28,459 bases of DNA, from IMG/VR virus record IMGVR_UViG_3300032326_000319, positions 1 to 28,459 of that record; one strand, 5' to 3'. This DNA is from a virus. The notes below the pieces were generated by a model that did not search any database, had not been told where the DNA came from, and saw only the letters and a list, made by a program, of their open reading frames with translations. A program made the translations under genes and the position numbers. This document shows, in pieces, positions 19,614 through 27,978 of this stretch; position 1 is the first letter of the stretch, and each line of letters opens with the position of its first letter.

Positions 19614-21944
19614 TTATCCACCACCTGTAAATGTAGCAGCTCTATTTGTTTTTCTATCCAACGCCTGTTGTGATGTAACATCTCCACTAACTACATACGC
19701 TTTAACTGGTCTATTATCTCTTTGTGCTATGGTTTGAGCAATTTGTGAAGTAGGATTGTTACCACCTTCTACACCTGTAATCTGTGGTGCAGATGTTGCA
19801 GCTACTTTAGGTGCAGCTATAGATGAACTCAATGATGCAGCACTACCACCACCTCCAGCAGCTCCTCCTCCACCTGAACCTGCGGAGTTGATTTGTCTAA
19901 TTGCTTTTGTTGCTGCAGCTATTGAAGATGCAATACTTAAACCTGCAGATATAGTGTTTATTGCTACAAATGGTTGTCCGCCCGTTAAAGGAAGTGCCGC
20001 TACTGCTTTTGCATTCGCTACCGCAGTATTTGCAATAATTCTACCAATAGATGAAGCCTGTTCTATAACAACACCTGCGATTGCAATTTTTTTATTTTCT
20101 CCTGCTATAGATTGTAATGCTTGACCGAATTGACCTGCTAAATCTAAATATGCATTTTGTACTGCCGCTCTCGCATCTAACTCTTCTTGATCAATTGCTG
20201 CTCTTTGAGCTGCTGCTTGTTGTCTAATTGCAGTTCTCTGTGCTTCAGTAGCACCTTCCATCTGCAACATTATTGCTTCCTGCTCACCAATTATTTGCCT
20301 TCTTCTCTCAAAGGAAGTTGTTAGGTTATTTGCTTCATTATCTAATGCAAGTAGATTATCATTTAATTCAGTAGCTCTTACATCTGCTCTCTGTTGTGCA
20401 AAATCTCTTGATATTTGTAATCTTTCGTTTTCTGTAAGTTGAGTATTAGAAAGTAATATTCTTTCTTTCTCATCTATAATACTGATTAGTTTATCGTAAT
20501 CTTCCGCATTAGTTGATAATATTTTCTCAAATTGTAAATCCAATCCTAATAACTCATCTGCATATTGTTTTTCCAATATACTCTTTCGTTCGCTTATCGC
20601 ATCTAATTGGATTTGTTTTCTCTCATCTTCAGTTAGTTGAGTATTAGATAATAACTCATCTTCTTTTTGTGTTACTAATGCAATCAACTCATCGTATCCA
20701 GCATTTGTAGCAGAAACGATTTCGTTAAACCTTGTCTCTAATCCTTTTACTCTTTTATCTCTAGCTTGTGCTTCGTACTTATCGTTTATTGCCTGTAAAT
20801 CTTTGTTATATACTTCTTCTAAGTTCTTAAAATCAGTTATACCAGCAGCTAATAGTTTTTTCTTATCCTCAATAAACTTTTGCTCTCTTAAAGTTAATTC
20901 TCTCTGTCTCTCATCTAATAGTGCAAGGTATGCTTCTGTTTGTACCTTTTCAGCTTCATCTAACAACTTCTTTCTTTCTTCAGCTGCTTTTTTAGCTTCT
21001 TCTAATCTTTTCTTTTCTGCTTCTTTTTCAGCTTCTGTTAAACGTTCAGCACCTTCCTTAAATGCGTTTGATCCTGCCTCAAATCCTTCCTTTACTCCAT
21101 CTACTACTGCTGTACCAATACCACTTGCAGTATCTTTTACATTGGTTACAAATCTTTCTACACCTTTATTTACTTCTGTTCCAACTTCATCTAATCCCTC
21201 TTGTATTAGTGCTAAATCAAAAGTGAATACACCTTTTAGAACTTTACCTGCTGCTTCTGCAACACCTATAAGAGTTGTGAATGCGTTTACAAAATTATTT
21301 ATAACAAATCCAGCTAATTGTTGAATAATACCAAATACAGCGGTAAGTGCACCTGATAATACACCAACCACAACTGATAGGGTATTCATTACCGCCTCTG
21401 ACGATAGTAATTGGATTACCAAATCTGCAATTGCCATTGCTATTGGTTCAATTACTGCAAACAAACCATTCATTATTTTAGTGAATGCTTCGCTTATTTG
21501 ATTTAGTTTAGCTTGTCCTTCTTCAGTTCTTTCTAATGACTCTTTAAGAGCAAGGAATGCTCCTGCTATACCAGCAATTACTGCTAAAATAGGATTTGCT
21601 GCAAATATCTTAAATACACCATCTAAACCTTTCATAGCATTACCAGCTGCTCCCGCAGGTCCTGGTAAAGATGCTAACTGGTCATCAAATTGTTTAGATT
21701 GGAATTGTACTTTCTCCAATCCTTCTTCCAACTCATCTAATTGACCTCTTAACTGATTAAACTTTACAGTATCACCTGCCGCAGCTGCAGCTTGCAATTG
21801 CTTTTGAGTTTCTCTAATCTGTAGTTGTAATTTTTGGAAACTTCCACCTGCGGTTTCTGCTTTAGTACCTAAACCTTCTAATTCACCATCTCCCTTTACT
21901 TCCGTATCAATTACTACTTTGTATGTTTCTGTATTTTCAGCCAT
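19614..21944 (-). CDS. Tail tape measure protein
   Basis: The 776-residue protein has an N-terminal coiled coil (QKLQLQIRETQKQLQAAAAA). Hydrophobic, possibly membrane-interacting segments follow (IFAANPILAVIAGIAGAFLA, VVVGVLSGALTAVFGIIQQ). Then come long helical repeats, including two similar units ending LLSNTQLTEDERKQIQLDA and LLSNTQLTENERLQISRDF. The Gly/Ser-rich C-terminus ends with AYVVSGDVTSQQALDRKTNR, typical of tape measures in this phage group. It sets tail length and leaves with the DNA. At about 1.5 angstrom per residue it predicts a tail of roughly 115 nm (inference from the helical rule). The start overlaps the stop of the preceding 48-residue ORF by one nucleotide. Confidence 0.9.
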   Translation of the reverse strand: MAENTETYKVVIDTEVKGDGELEGLGTKAETAGGSFQKLQLQIRETQKQLQAAAAAGDTVKFNQLRGQLDELEEGLEKVQFQSKQFDDQLASLPGPAGAAGNAMKGLDGVFKIFAANPILAVIAGIAGAFLALKESLERTEEGQAKLNQISEAFTKIMNGLFAVIEPIAMAIADLVIQLLSSEAVMNTLSVVVGVLSGALTAVFGIIQQLAGFVINNFVNAFTTLIGVAEAAGKVLKGVFTFDLALIQEGLDEVGTEVNKGVERFVTNVKDTASGIGTAVVDGVKEGFEAGSNAFKEGAERLTEAEKEAEKKRLEEAKKAAEERKKLLDEAEKVQTEAYLALLDERQRELTLREQKFIEDKKKLLAAGITDFKNLEEVYNKDLQAINDKYEAQARDKRVKGLETRFNEIVSATNAGYDELIALVTQKEDELLSNTQLTEDERKQIQLDAISERKSILEKQYADELLGLDLQFEKILSTNAEDYDKLISIIDEKERILLSNTQLTENERLQISRDFAQQRADVRATELNDNLLALDNEANNLTTSFERRRQIIGEQEAIMLQMEGATEAQRTAIRQQAAAQRAAIDQEELDARAAVQNAYLDLAGQFGQALQSIAGENKKIAIAGVVIEQASSIGRIIANTAVANAKAVAALPLTGGQPFVAINTISAGLSIASSIAAATKAIRQINSAGSGGGGAAGGGGSAASLSSSIAAPKVAATSAPQITGVEGGNNPTSQIAQTIAQRDNRPVKAYVVSGDVTSQQALDRKTNRAATFTGGG

Positions 21945-22090
21945 TACTTTTTACTTTTCCAAATCCTTTTCCATAACTTTTTTGCCTCTGTAAAGTTATA
22001 TGGTAATTTATACATACCTTTAGCAGTATCAATTGTTTTAGATACACCGTAGTATTCCCTCAAAACTAATAAATCAATTATATCTTTCAT
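21944..22090 (-). CDS. 48-residue ORF coupled to the tape measure gene
   Basis: The ATG at 22090 opens a 48-residue frame whose TAA shares its last base with the tape measure ATG (TAATG), a strong sign of coupled translation. The product (MKDIIDLLVLREYYGVSKTI, then YNFTEAKKLWKRIWKSKK) has a hydrophobic N-terminus and a basic C-terminal helix. Its place just before the tape measure is where tail assembly chaperones usually sit, but it is too short for one. A small fitting or chaperone remnant is possible. The function is unknown. Confidence 0.7.
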   Translation of the reverse strand: MKDIIDLLVLREYYGVSKTIDTAKGMYKLPYNFTEAKKLWKRIWKSKK

Positions 22091-22121
22091 ACCAATTTAA
22101 CAATTACAACCTATTATATTC

Positions 22122-23045
22122 TTAAAGGAGTACTGATGTTTGTTGAGTTAATAGTATCTCATTCCAATAAAAAGAACTCGCTTTAGTTTTATCTATATCC
22201 AAATCTATTCCGTATGGTAATCTATCTAAATAATCACCTTTATAGAATAATCGTTTAGAATTATCAACTACACCTGCATTATGTAATATACTATACTTTT
22301 CCACTTCACTATAATCACCAGTCACCCATCCAAAGTTTAATCTATTATCTACTATTGTTTGATGTCCAAAATACCAAGCATTCCATAGAAGAGACCACAT
22401 ACCAGCAGTCCATTTTTGTATAGGCCATATATCAGGATGTTGATTTACAAATATAGGTTCGTAAGCACAAAACCATTTATATAGTTTTACACTATCCTTT
22501 TCTACTTTATCCCAAAATGTAGCATTAGTATTTTTAACTATGTATTGAGCACCGCCTGAATGCCAGTTCATTAGTTTAGGTATTCTCCAATCTATTCCAA
22601 CTATATTACACATCTCTTTATATATGTAATCTCCTTTCTGTTGTATATAATCATAGTTTATATAGGAGTTGGTATTAGATAGATACCACATATTACCTTT
22701 TTCCATATCACTAAAGTTTATTTCTTTAGTAAACACAATATCACTATCATGTAGGAATAGAGTTTCGTTTTCTAAATAAGGGTTTACCTCTAAATGTCTT
22801 TTCATCAAATAGAAGTATATAGATGGAATATAACTTTTATCCTCTCTAAAATCTTTATAAAAGAAAAACCTTACATTAGAATATCTTTCTTTTAATTTCT
22901 TCCAGTCTTCAGTAATTTCATCTGTATATCCTAATAAAATATCTATATCGTTTGGATTTACACCCATACGAATAAAATTATTGATAAGAACTTCAACTTG
23001 CCAAGTATAATATTTAATCGCAGGTTGGGCACATATATATCTCAT
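22122..23045 (-). CDS. Phage glycosyltransferase, GT-A type (putative)
   Basis: The ATG at 23045, ten nucleotides after the upstream stop, gives 307 residues. A longer form would need a TTG inside the previous gene. The DxD metal/nucleotide-sugar motif is LFLHDSDIVF (D100-S-D102). Other glycosyltransferase-like traits are the early IDILLGYTDE and the late SILHNAGVVD. The domain is rich in Trp and Tyr. It should transfer a sugar from a nucleotide donor. Embedded among tail genes directly after a Thr-rich tail protein, it may decorate virion proteins or host surface glycans. The substrate is not shown by the sequence. Confidence 0.75.
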   Translation of the reverse strand: MRYICAQPAIKYYTWQVEVLINNFIRMGVNPNDIDILLGYTDEITEDWKKLKERYSNVRFFFYKDFREDKSYIPSIYFYLMKRHLEVNPYLENETLFLHDSDIVFTKEINFSDMEKGNMWYLSNTNSYINYDYIQQKGDYIYKEMCNIVGIDWRIPKLMNWHSGGAQYIVKNTNATFWDKVEKDSVKLYKWFCAYEPIFVNQHPDIWPIQKWTAGMWSLLWNAWYFGHQTIVDNRLNFGWVTGDYSEVEKYSILHNAGVVDNSKRLFYKGDYLDRLPYGIDLDIDKTKASSFYWNEILLTQQTSVLL

Positions 23046-23055
23046 AACATTTTGT

Positions 23056-24021
23056 TTATGTACAACATTGAACAAGACTTCCTGTTACAGGTACTATACT
23101 TGCAGTTACAAATGTTGGACTTGCAATTTCTCCACAGGTAGGAGGAGTTCCACACTGCACAGTACTTGTAGCAATAATCAAACTACCAGTAGAACCTGAT
23201 GGTATCAATAAACTTGATGTTGAACTATCACTATAACTTGCTGTCACATTTATAGCAAATGGAGGGAATATTTGACTACCACTACAAGCACTAAAGATTT
23301 TTAGTATCGTATCTGTTGTACTGAAGAAATCACCAGGACAACCAAAACATTCACCAGGAGCACTTTGTACCGTCTCTATTGTATAACAAAAAGTAGTTGG
23401 TGCTGCAGTTGTAGTTGTAGTTGTTGTTGTACTAGTAGTAGTTGTTGTACTCGTAGTAGTGGTAGTGGTACTAGTAGTAGTACTAGTGGTGGTAGAAGTT
23501 GTAGTTGTGGTAGGAGTTACCATAGAATAATTAAATGCATCATCTAATATAGGACCTAACAACTGAATTGTACATTCACCATTTTTTAAGTTATAATCAT
23601 TTATAGCACGAAGGTGATAATAGTTTCCTCTAAACTCTATAATATCATTCAGTTCCATTTGGAAATAATCAGCCAATGGTATAATAGCACTAGCATTTAA
23701 TAATCTAGTCCGCGGATTATATAATAACTCTACATAGTTTTCCCAATATTCAGTATAAAGAGATGATGTTGGTATAGCACCATAAGGTGCTACTTCATTA
23801 TTAAATAGTAATGATAAAGATGATGTTGTTGTTACCTGACCTGAATAGTTGTCAAAATATGGAAATTGTGTATAATCTAACGAATTAGAACCAGAGGATA
23901 TATAATACTCTTCACAATCTTTTAATCCATTATAAAAAAATATACGAGGTAATACCCTTGACGGATTATAACTTTGATCCGATATATAAGTTGGTATGAA
24001 TATTTTTTGTTTAGTTGACAT
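23056..24021 (-). CDS. Tail protein with Thr-rich linker and Cys-containing C-terminus
   Basis: The 321-residue protein has three parts. The N-terminal half (to about residue 166) is a globular domain with DYFQMELNDIIEFRGNYYHL and LKNGECTIQLLGPILDDAFN, which suggests a structural or baseplate-linked fold. A linker of about 40 residues is nearly all Thr and Ser (TTTTSTTTSTTTT). The C-terminal part has spaced Cys residues (ETVQSAPGECFGCPG, QCGTPPTCGE, VQCCT). The same style of C-terminal domain ends the neighbouring 703-residue protein. It is probably a fibre or tip protein with an extended, possibly glycosylated stalk. Confidence 0.65.
   Translation of the reverse strand: MSTKQKIFIPTYISDQSYNPSRVLPRIFFYNGLKDCEEYYISSGSNSLDYTQFPYFDNYSGQVTTTSSLSLLFNNEVAPYGAIPTSSLYTEYWENYVELLYNPRTRLLNASAIIPLADYFQMELNDIIEFRGNYYHLRAINDYNLKNGECTIQLLGPILDDAFNYSMVTPTTTTTSTTTSTTTSTTTTTTSTTTTTSTTTTTTTTAAPTTFCYTIETVQSAPGECFGCPGDFFSTTDTILKIFSACSGSQIFPPFAINVTASYSDSSTSSLLIPSGSTGSLIIATSTVQCGTPPTCGEIASPTFVTASIVPVTGSLVQCCT
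23393..23520 (-). repeat. Thr/Ser codon repeat (linker coding)
   Basis: A low-complexity stretch of AC(A/T) codons, with a few AGT, encodes the Thr/Ser-rich linker. Such stretches expand and shrink readily by replication slippage. Confidence 0.75.
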
Positions 24022-24031
24022 ATATTATAAT

Positions 24032-26143
24032 TTAACAAGCAGATAAATCAGATCCTGTACCTAATGTAGCATTAGATATGAATTGTATACAATTAGCAGT
24101 TATAGTTTGTTGAGTACAAGTAGGACCAGTTCCACAATCTACATATTGAGATGCGTAATAATCATAAGTTGCAGATGTTCCACCAAAAGGTATTGTTATT
24201 CCAACAGGAAATGTAAAACTTGAAAAACAACCTACTTGATTAAATCTTACTACTACAGTAACACTATCACCTTGGTTTATTACATTCGCATTAGCGCTAT
24301 TTCTTAATTGTACAACAATCCTACGGATTTCACTATCAGGAGCACCGCCAGGAAGGAAACAGGTTGTAGCTTCATCTCTAAGAAAATCGTCCGTAACTAA
24401 TACATTATAGTTCAAGTTCAAGTTCTGTGAACCAGATATACCTGTACCAGATAGGTAAGTTAAAGGTGATGATGCTAGACCTGTTTTAACCTCATACTTA
24501 CCTTGTGAAAAGAAGTTTTCGGTATCTACATAATATGTTTTACCATATTCTCTATTAGCAGCTTTACTGAATTGTTGAGATATATAATCTTGATCTAAAG
24601 TATCACCAAAGTTTAACTCATTTACAGCCAAATTGTTAGCAGGTATTACTTCAATCTTATCATTTAGATTTATGTATCTGTTAAAATCTTTTAACTGACC
24701 TCTTTTATACCATTCATTAAATGTTTCTACTATAAACTGATTTCTTTGTGTTTTAGAAGGATATATTACAAGGTTAAACTTTTTCTGTATAGATGTAATA
24801 AAATCTACCTTACGAATACCATTAGTACCGAACGGCATATTATTTCCAATCTTCATCACAAATCCTTCACCCACATTACCAACTTTGGTTACACTTAATG
24901 TAGATTTTAATTCGTTATTCGGGTCTAATACAACCGCAAAGTTAGTACCACCTAATGTTCTGTATTTAACCGCAAACTTATAACTACCTGATGGTAGGTA
25001 TGGTGTGTTGAACTCTGTTTCTAAAGTATACTTAGCAGTTTGAGTATCTAAGTTTTGAGATATATAACCTTCCCTAACTTGCTGAAAGAATGTGTTATAT
25101 GATGTTAGTTCTACAGTCTCTACTACAGTATTAGAAGGGTTTAATACAACCAAATCAAATTGTGGTACTCCATTACCTGCTGCAGATTTAGATACTGATA
25201 GGTTTAGGTTTAGTATACCTCTCAATTTTGATGGGTATTCTATTCCATATATCAAATCCTGTGATATGTTATCATCTGGATTTTGTAATATAGTGTAATA
25301 TGGTAATGCGAATGGTGTATTTGCAACTAATAGGTTATTAGTACTACCCGATGCTGGACCTATTCGTATTTGTCCGTATGTTTCCAAATCCAACTCCTCA
25401 AATATAGGGTATCGTAATTGGTTATTACATACCATATACACTTGATTTAGAAAAGGTTGCTCCCAAAATGAACTTGAGTATGTAAATCCATACTCCTCAA
25501 ATATAGCATCCCATACCTTTTTTATACGAATTGCAGGTTTGTAATCCTGCACAAAAAGAGAACCTGATGGTGAGTCTATACCTGTTAGGTTTTCTTCAGG
25601 TGAATATATGATTTTTTGTCCATATTCTGCGAATGGATAAACTATATCACCATTAAATAAAGAACCTGACCAACTCGCAATTATATTTGATAAAGATGCA
25701 GTATGATTATATTGTGCCAATGAACTAGTCATATCAGTTAAGAATGACCTGTTTATTTCTCTAGCAAAAGATGATAGTGAACCGAATACAGAAACCTCAT
25801 AACTATCAATAAACTTATTTGCTAATACATTTACTTGGTTTAATTGTAAATATCCTTGTGCAAGATATATACCACCAAAATCTAAGTAGCAAGGTATTTT
25901 TGCATTAGTTGCAAATAGTAAAGGATTTTGTACTGATATATCGTAAAAGTGCTCAAAGAATGCGTTATTCTTTTTAGTACCTGGTAAAGTTATTTGTCGT
26001 GTAAACTCCGCAGGTAATACTCCTAAATCAAAAAGACCGGTGACATTGTCTGAGACCTTTATTTCTTCATCTGCAAATAGGTCTAAATCTACATTATTTG
26101 CAACTAACTTAAATAAAAACCCTTGAGTACTAGTTACTCCCAT
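24032..26143 (-). CDS. Large virion/tail tip protein (putative baseplate component)
   Basis: The 703-residue protein begins GFLFKLVANNVDLDLFADEE and has FDLGVLPAEFTRQITLPGTK followed by an AFFEHFYDI segment. This N-terminal pattern is one I know from large tail-end proteins of Bacteroidetes phages. The centre is beta-rich with Asn/Tyr repeats (VDFITSIQKKFNLVIYPSKT, LAVNELNFGDTLDQDYIS). The C-terminus has a separate domain with GTGPTC and final Cys, similar to that of the protein at 23056-24021. It is likely to form part of the tail tip or baseplate hub. It starts one nucleotide after the 405-residue gene, so the two are co-translated. Confidence 0.55.
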   Translation of the reverse strand: MGVTSTQGFLFKLVANNVDLDLFADEEIKVSDNVTGLFDLGVLPAEFTRQITLPGTKKNNAFFEHFYDISVQNPLLFATNAKIPCYLDFGGIYLAQGYLQLNQVNVLANKFIDSYEVSVFGSLSSFAREINRSFLTDMTSSLAQYNHTASLSNIIASWSGSLFNGDIVYPFAEYGQKIIYSPEENLTGIDSPSGSLFVQDYKPAIRIKKVWDAIFEEYGFTYSSSFWEQPFLNQVYMVCNNQLRYPIFEELDLETYGQIRIGPASGSTNNLLVANTPFALPYYTILQNPDDNISQDLIYGIEYPSKLRGILNLNLSVSKSAAGNGVPQFDLVVLNPSNTVVETVELTSYNTFFQQVREGYISQNLDTQTAKYTLETEFNTPYLPSGSYKFAVKYRTLGGTNFAVVLDPNNELKSTLSVTKVGNVGEGFVMKIGNNMPFGTNGIRKVDFITSIQKKFNLVIYPSKTQRNQFIVETFNEWYKRGQLKDFNRYINLNDKIEVIPANNLAVNELNFGDTLDQDYISQQFSKAANREYGKTYYVDTENFFSQGKYEVKTGLASSPLTYLSGTGISGSQNLNLNYNVLVTDDFLRDEATTCFLPGGAPDSEIRRIVVQLRNSANANVINQGDSVTVVVRFNQVGCFSSFTFPVGITIPFGGTSATYDYYASQYVDCGTGPTCTQQTITANCIQFISNATLGTGSDLSAC

Positions 26144-26144
26144 A

Positions 26145-27362
26145 TTAGATAATCAGTTTATATTGTTGTCCGTAATCAAAATCAAAAGCGTATTGAATAA
26201 CTTTATCTACTACTCCTGTCTTAAATTGTATTGTTTCTGTTTTTATTGTAATAGGTCTTATTAAACTATCGTTTTGATAATCAGTACCTTCATCATATAC
26301 CCAATATATTTCGTCCGATACTAATAATTGTTTTAATATATCGTTATAATCTTCGTTTATCCAATCTGTATTTACACTTAAAGTTTGTGTAGAGTCAGAT
26401 ACATAATTTAATACCGAACTATCGTATCTATTATATTGTAATGTTTGTCCAGTCCATGTACCTAATTGTGGTTGATACTTTTTAGTTTGTACTTGGAAAC
26501 CTTCTCTACTAACCATATTAAAGTTAAAGTAATCAAACTGTCCATATCTGTTTTTCCACTTAATCCTTACATTAGGATATTTGGTATTACAAATATAACT
26601 AGATGTTACCGCTTGTGATATCGGTACACTACCTGAATATATCTGTATTGTAAAATCACTATCAAAATCTCCAGATGGTAACGGCCAGTTTGGTTCTTTA
26701 GGTCCAAATGGTATTTGTTGTATTTGTCCTGATGATGATATAGATGTAGTGAGTAAAAACTCTGCACCATTATTAAATACACCATTGTACGAGGATGAAT
26801 AAACTGCTCTGGTGGGTTGTAATGACCCAGATGGTATACTACCTACCCACACACCTAAAGTACCCTTATTATCCTCTGTATGGTATTGTACGGAAGGTCC
26901 ATCACTTAGTATAGGAAAGAATGGAGTTTTATTATTTAATTGCTGACCTATTTGTTCTTGAAATATTGAATATCCATCTAATGCTCTGTATATAGATGAA
27001 CTAACTATAGATGATGATACAAAAGTTGAACCTGATAGGTATGTCCAATAAAAATCACCCTTAAAATACTTTACATTTGATGGGTTAGACTCTCTTAAAT
27101 CAGTTAAAGTTGAATTGATAATTCTACTTACCTCAAACATACCAACTCCTGATTGATTAGGATATTTTACTAATTGGTATTGTGCTAAAGAACTAGATTG
27201 AGATGGTGTACCATTCCAATAATACAAATCACAATTATATTGGAAAGATGAGCTAAATATTACCCCACTACCAGAGGCTGCGCTACTTTCACTTATAGTA
27301 AACACAATAGGTGATTGTGCTAACGAAGCAGTAGCAGGAGTTTGTGTTAAAGTTAGAGACAT
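26145..27362 (-). CDS. Structural tail protein, unknown (putative)
   Basis: The 405-residue protein is Ser, Tyr and Asn rich and beta-dominated: SPIVFTISESSAASGSGVIF at the start, VRIKWKNRYGQFDYFNFNM in the last third, and YQNDSLIRPITIKTETIQF near the end. The N-terminal pattern resembles an immunoglobulin-like fold followed by a larger beta domain. It is next to the 703-residue tip protein and is therefore probably a minor tail or adaptor component. The start is preceded by an A/T-rich leader with a GGTTATATATA word (27378-27390). Confidence 0.5.
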   Translation of the reverse strand: MSLTLTQTPATASLAQSPIVFTISESSAASGSGVIFSSSFQYNCDLYYWNGTPSQSSSLAQYQLVKYPNQSGVGMFEVSRIINSTLTDLRESNPSNVKYFKGDFYWTYLSGSTFVSSSIVSSSIYRALDGYSIFQEQIGQQLNNKTPFFPILSDGPSVQYHTEDNKGTLGVWVGSIPSGSLQPTRAVYSSSYNGVFNNGAEFLLTTSISSSGQIQQIPFGPKEPNWPLPSGDFDSDFTIQIYSGSVPISQAVTSSYICNTKYPNVRIKWKNRYGQFDYFNFNMVSREGFQVQTKKYQPQLGTWTGQTLQYNRYDSSVLNYVSDSTQTLSVNTDWINEDYNDILKQLLVSDEIYWVYDEGTDYQNDSLIRPITIKTETIQFKTGVVDKVIQYAFDFDYGQQYKLII

Positions 27363-27413
27363 AATATGTTTTCTTTTTATATATAACCAAAAAGAAGTAA
27401 AAAGTTATTGATA

Positions 27414-27860
27414 CTATGTTTTTGATAATCCACCAAATATTGGATTAAGTATCTTTACATATTTCTGTACTTGTTCTGCAGCCTGTGCATCTAAAAATTG
27501 TTTTATAACATCTTTTACTTCCTGTTGTTGAGCACCTATTCTAGCGAACGGTCTTTCACCCATTTTAGATGTACCATTATGTACATACTCACCATACTTT
27601 GCTCCATCAGGTGCAATATCTAAAACGAACTCATACCTAAAGTAATTGTTGGATACTATCTTAGTTGCTAATATAGCTGCATCCGCATTCTTTCTAACAA
27701 ATTGTGAAAGTAGATTACCAGTCTTAAATGCGGTAGATTGCTTGAAGTTTTTTATAGTTCTTCTACCCTTAAACTTTGCAAGTGGTGAGTCTAAACCAGG
27801 ATATATTGCCTGTGCTGATTTCTTTTTCCAAGTTCTTGCTACATCTTCTAAAGTTGCCAT
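27414..27860 (-). CDS. HK97 gp10-like head-tail/tail completion protein (putative)
   Basis: The product is 148 residues. The C-terminal half contains YGEYVHNGTSKMGERPFARI, the Y-x-x-(Y/F)-V-(E/H)-x-G-T-x-(K/x)-M-x-x-(R)-P-F pattern of the HK97 gp10 family. These proteins act at the head-tail interface or the tail terminus. The N-terminal part is helical and basic (VARTWKKKSAQAIYP, KFKGRRTIKNFKQ). It follows a 38-residue membrane peptide gene by one nucleotide. Confidence 0.75.
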   Translation of the reverse strand: MATLEDVARTWKKKSAQAIYPGLDSPLAKFKGRRTIKNFKQSTAFKTGNLLSQFVRKNADAAILATKIVSNNYFRYEFVLDIAPDGAKYGEYVHNGTSKMGERPFARIGAQQQEVKDVIKQFLDAQAAEQVQKYVKILNPIFGGLSKT

Positions 27861-27861
27861 A

Positions 27862-27978
27862 TTACCAATATATTTGGAATATCTCTTGTAATGTAATTCG
27901 TGTTACACAATAAACAAATACAGTTGTAGCTATAGCTAAAACAACACCCAATTCTATATCTTCGTATTTATATTTCAT
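27862..27978 (-). CDS. 38-residue membrane peptide
   Basis: The ATG at 27978 directly follows the stop of the upstream gene (27979-27981). The frame ends at TAA (27862-27864), one nucleotide before the gp10-like ATG. The product has a short charged start (MKYKYEDIE), one hydrophobic segment (LGVVLAIATTVFVYCV) and a short tail (TRITLQEIFQIYW). The end-to-end packing with both neighbours supports a real gene. The role is unknown; a small membrane-active protein is the simplest reading. Confidence 0.6.
   Translation of the reverse strand: MKYKYEDIELGVVLAIATTVFVYCVTRITLQEIFQIYW

Noticed and set aside
23046-23075. Longer glycosyltransferase start overlapping the Thr-rich protein gene
   Set aside because: It would start at TTG. 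The ATG at 23045 lies 10 nt after the upstream stop and begins directly at a plausible first strand.
23393-23520. Triplet-like repeat as a microsatellite or CRISPR-like array
   Set aside because: It is fully explained as Thr/Ser codons of an in-frame linker.
23056-26143. Diversity-generating retroelement variable region in the Cys-containing C-terminal domains
   Set aside because: No reverse transcriptase gene or template-repeat pair is visible in the window, and the similarity between the two domains is not of the adenine-substitution type.
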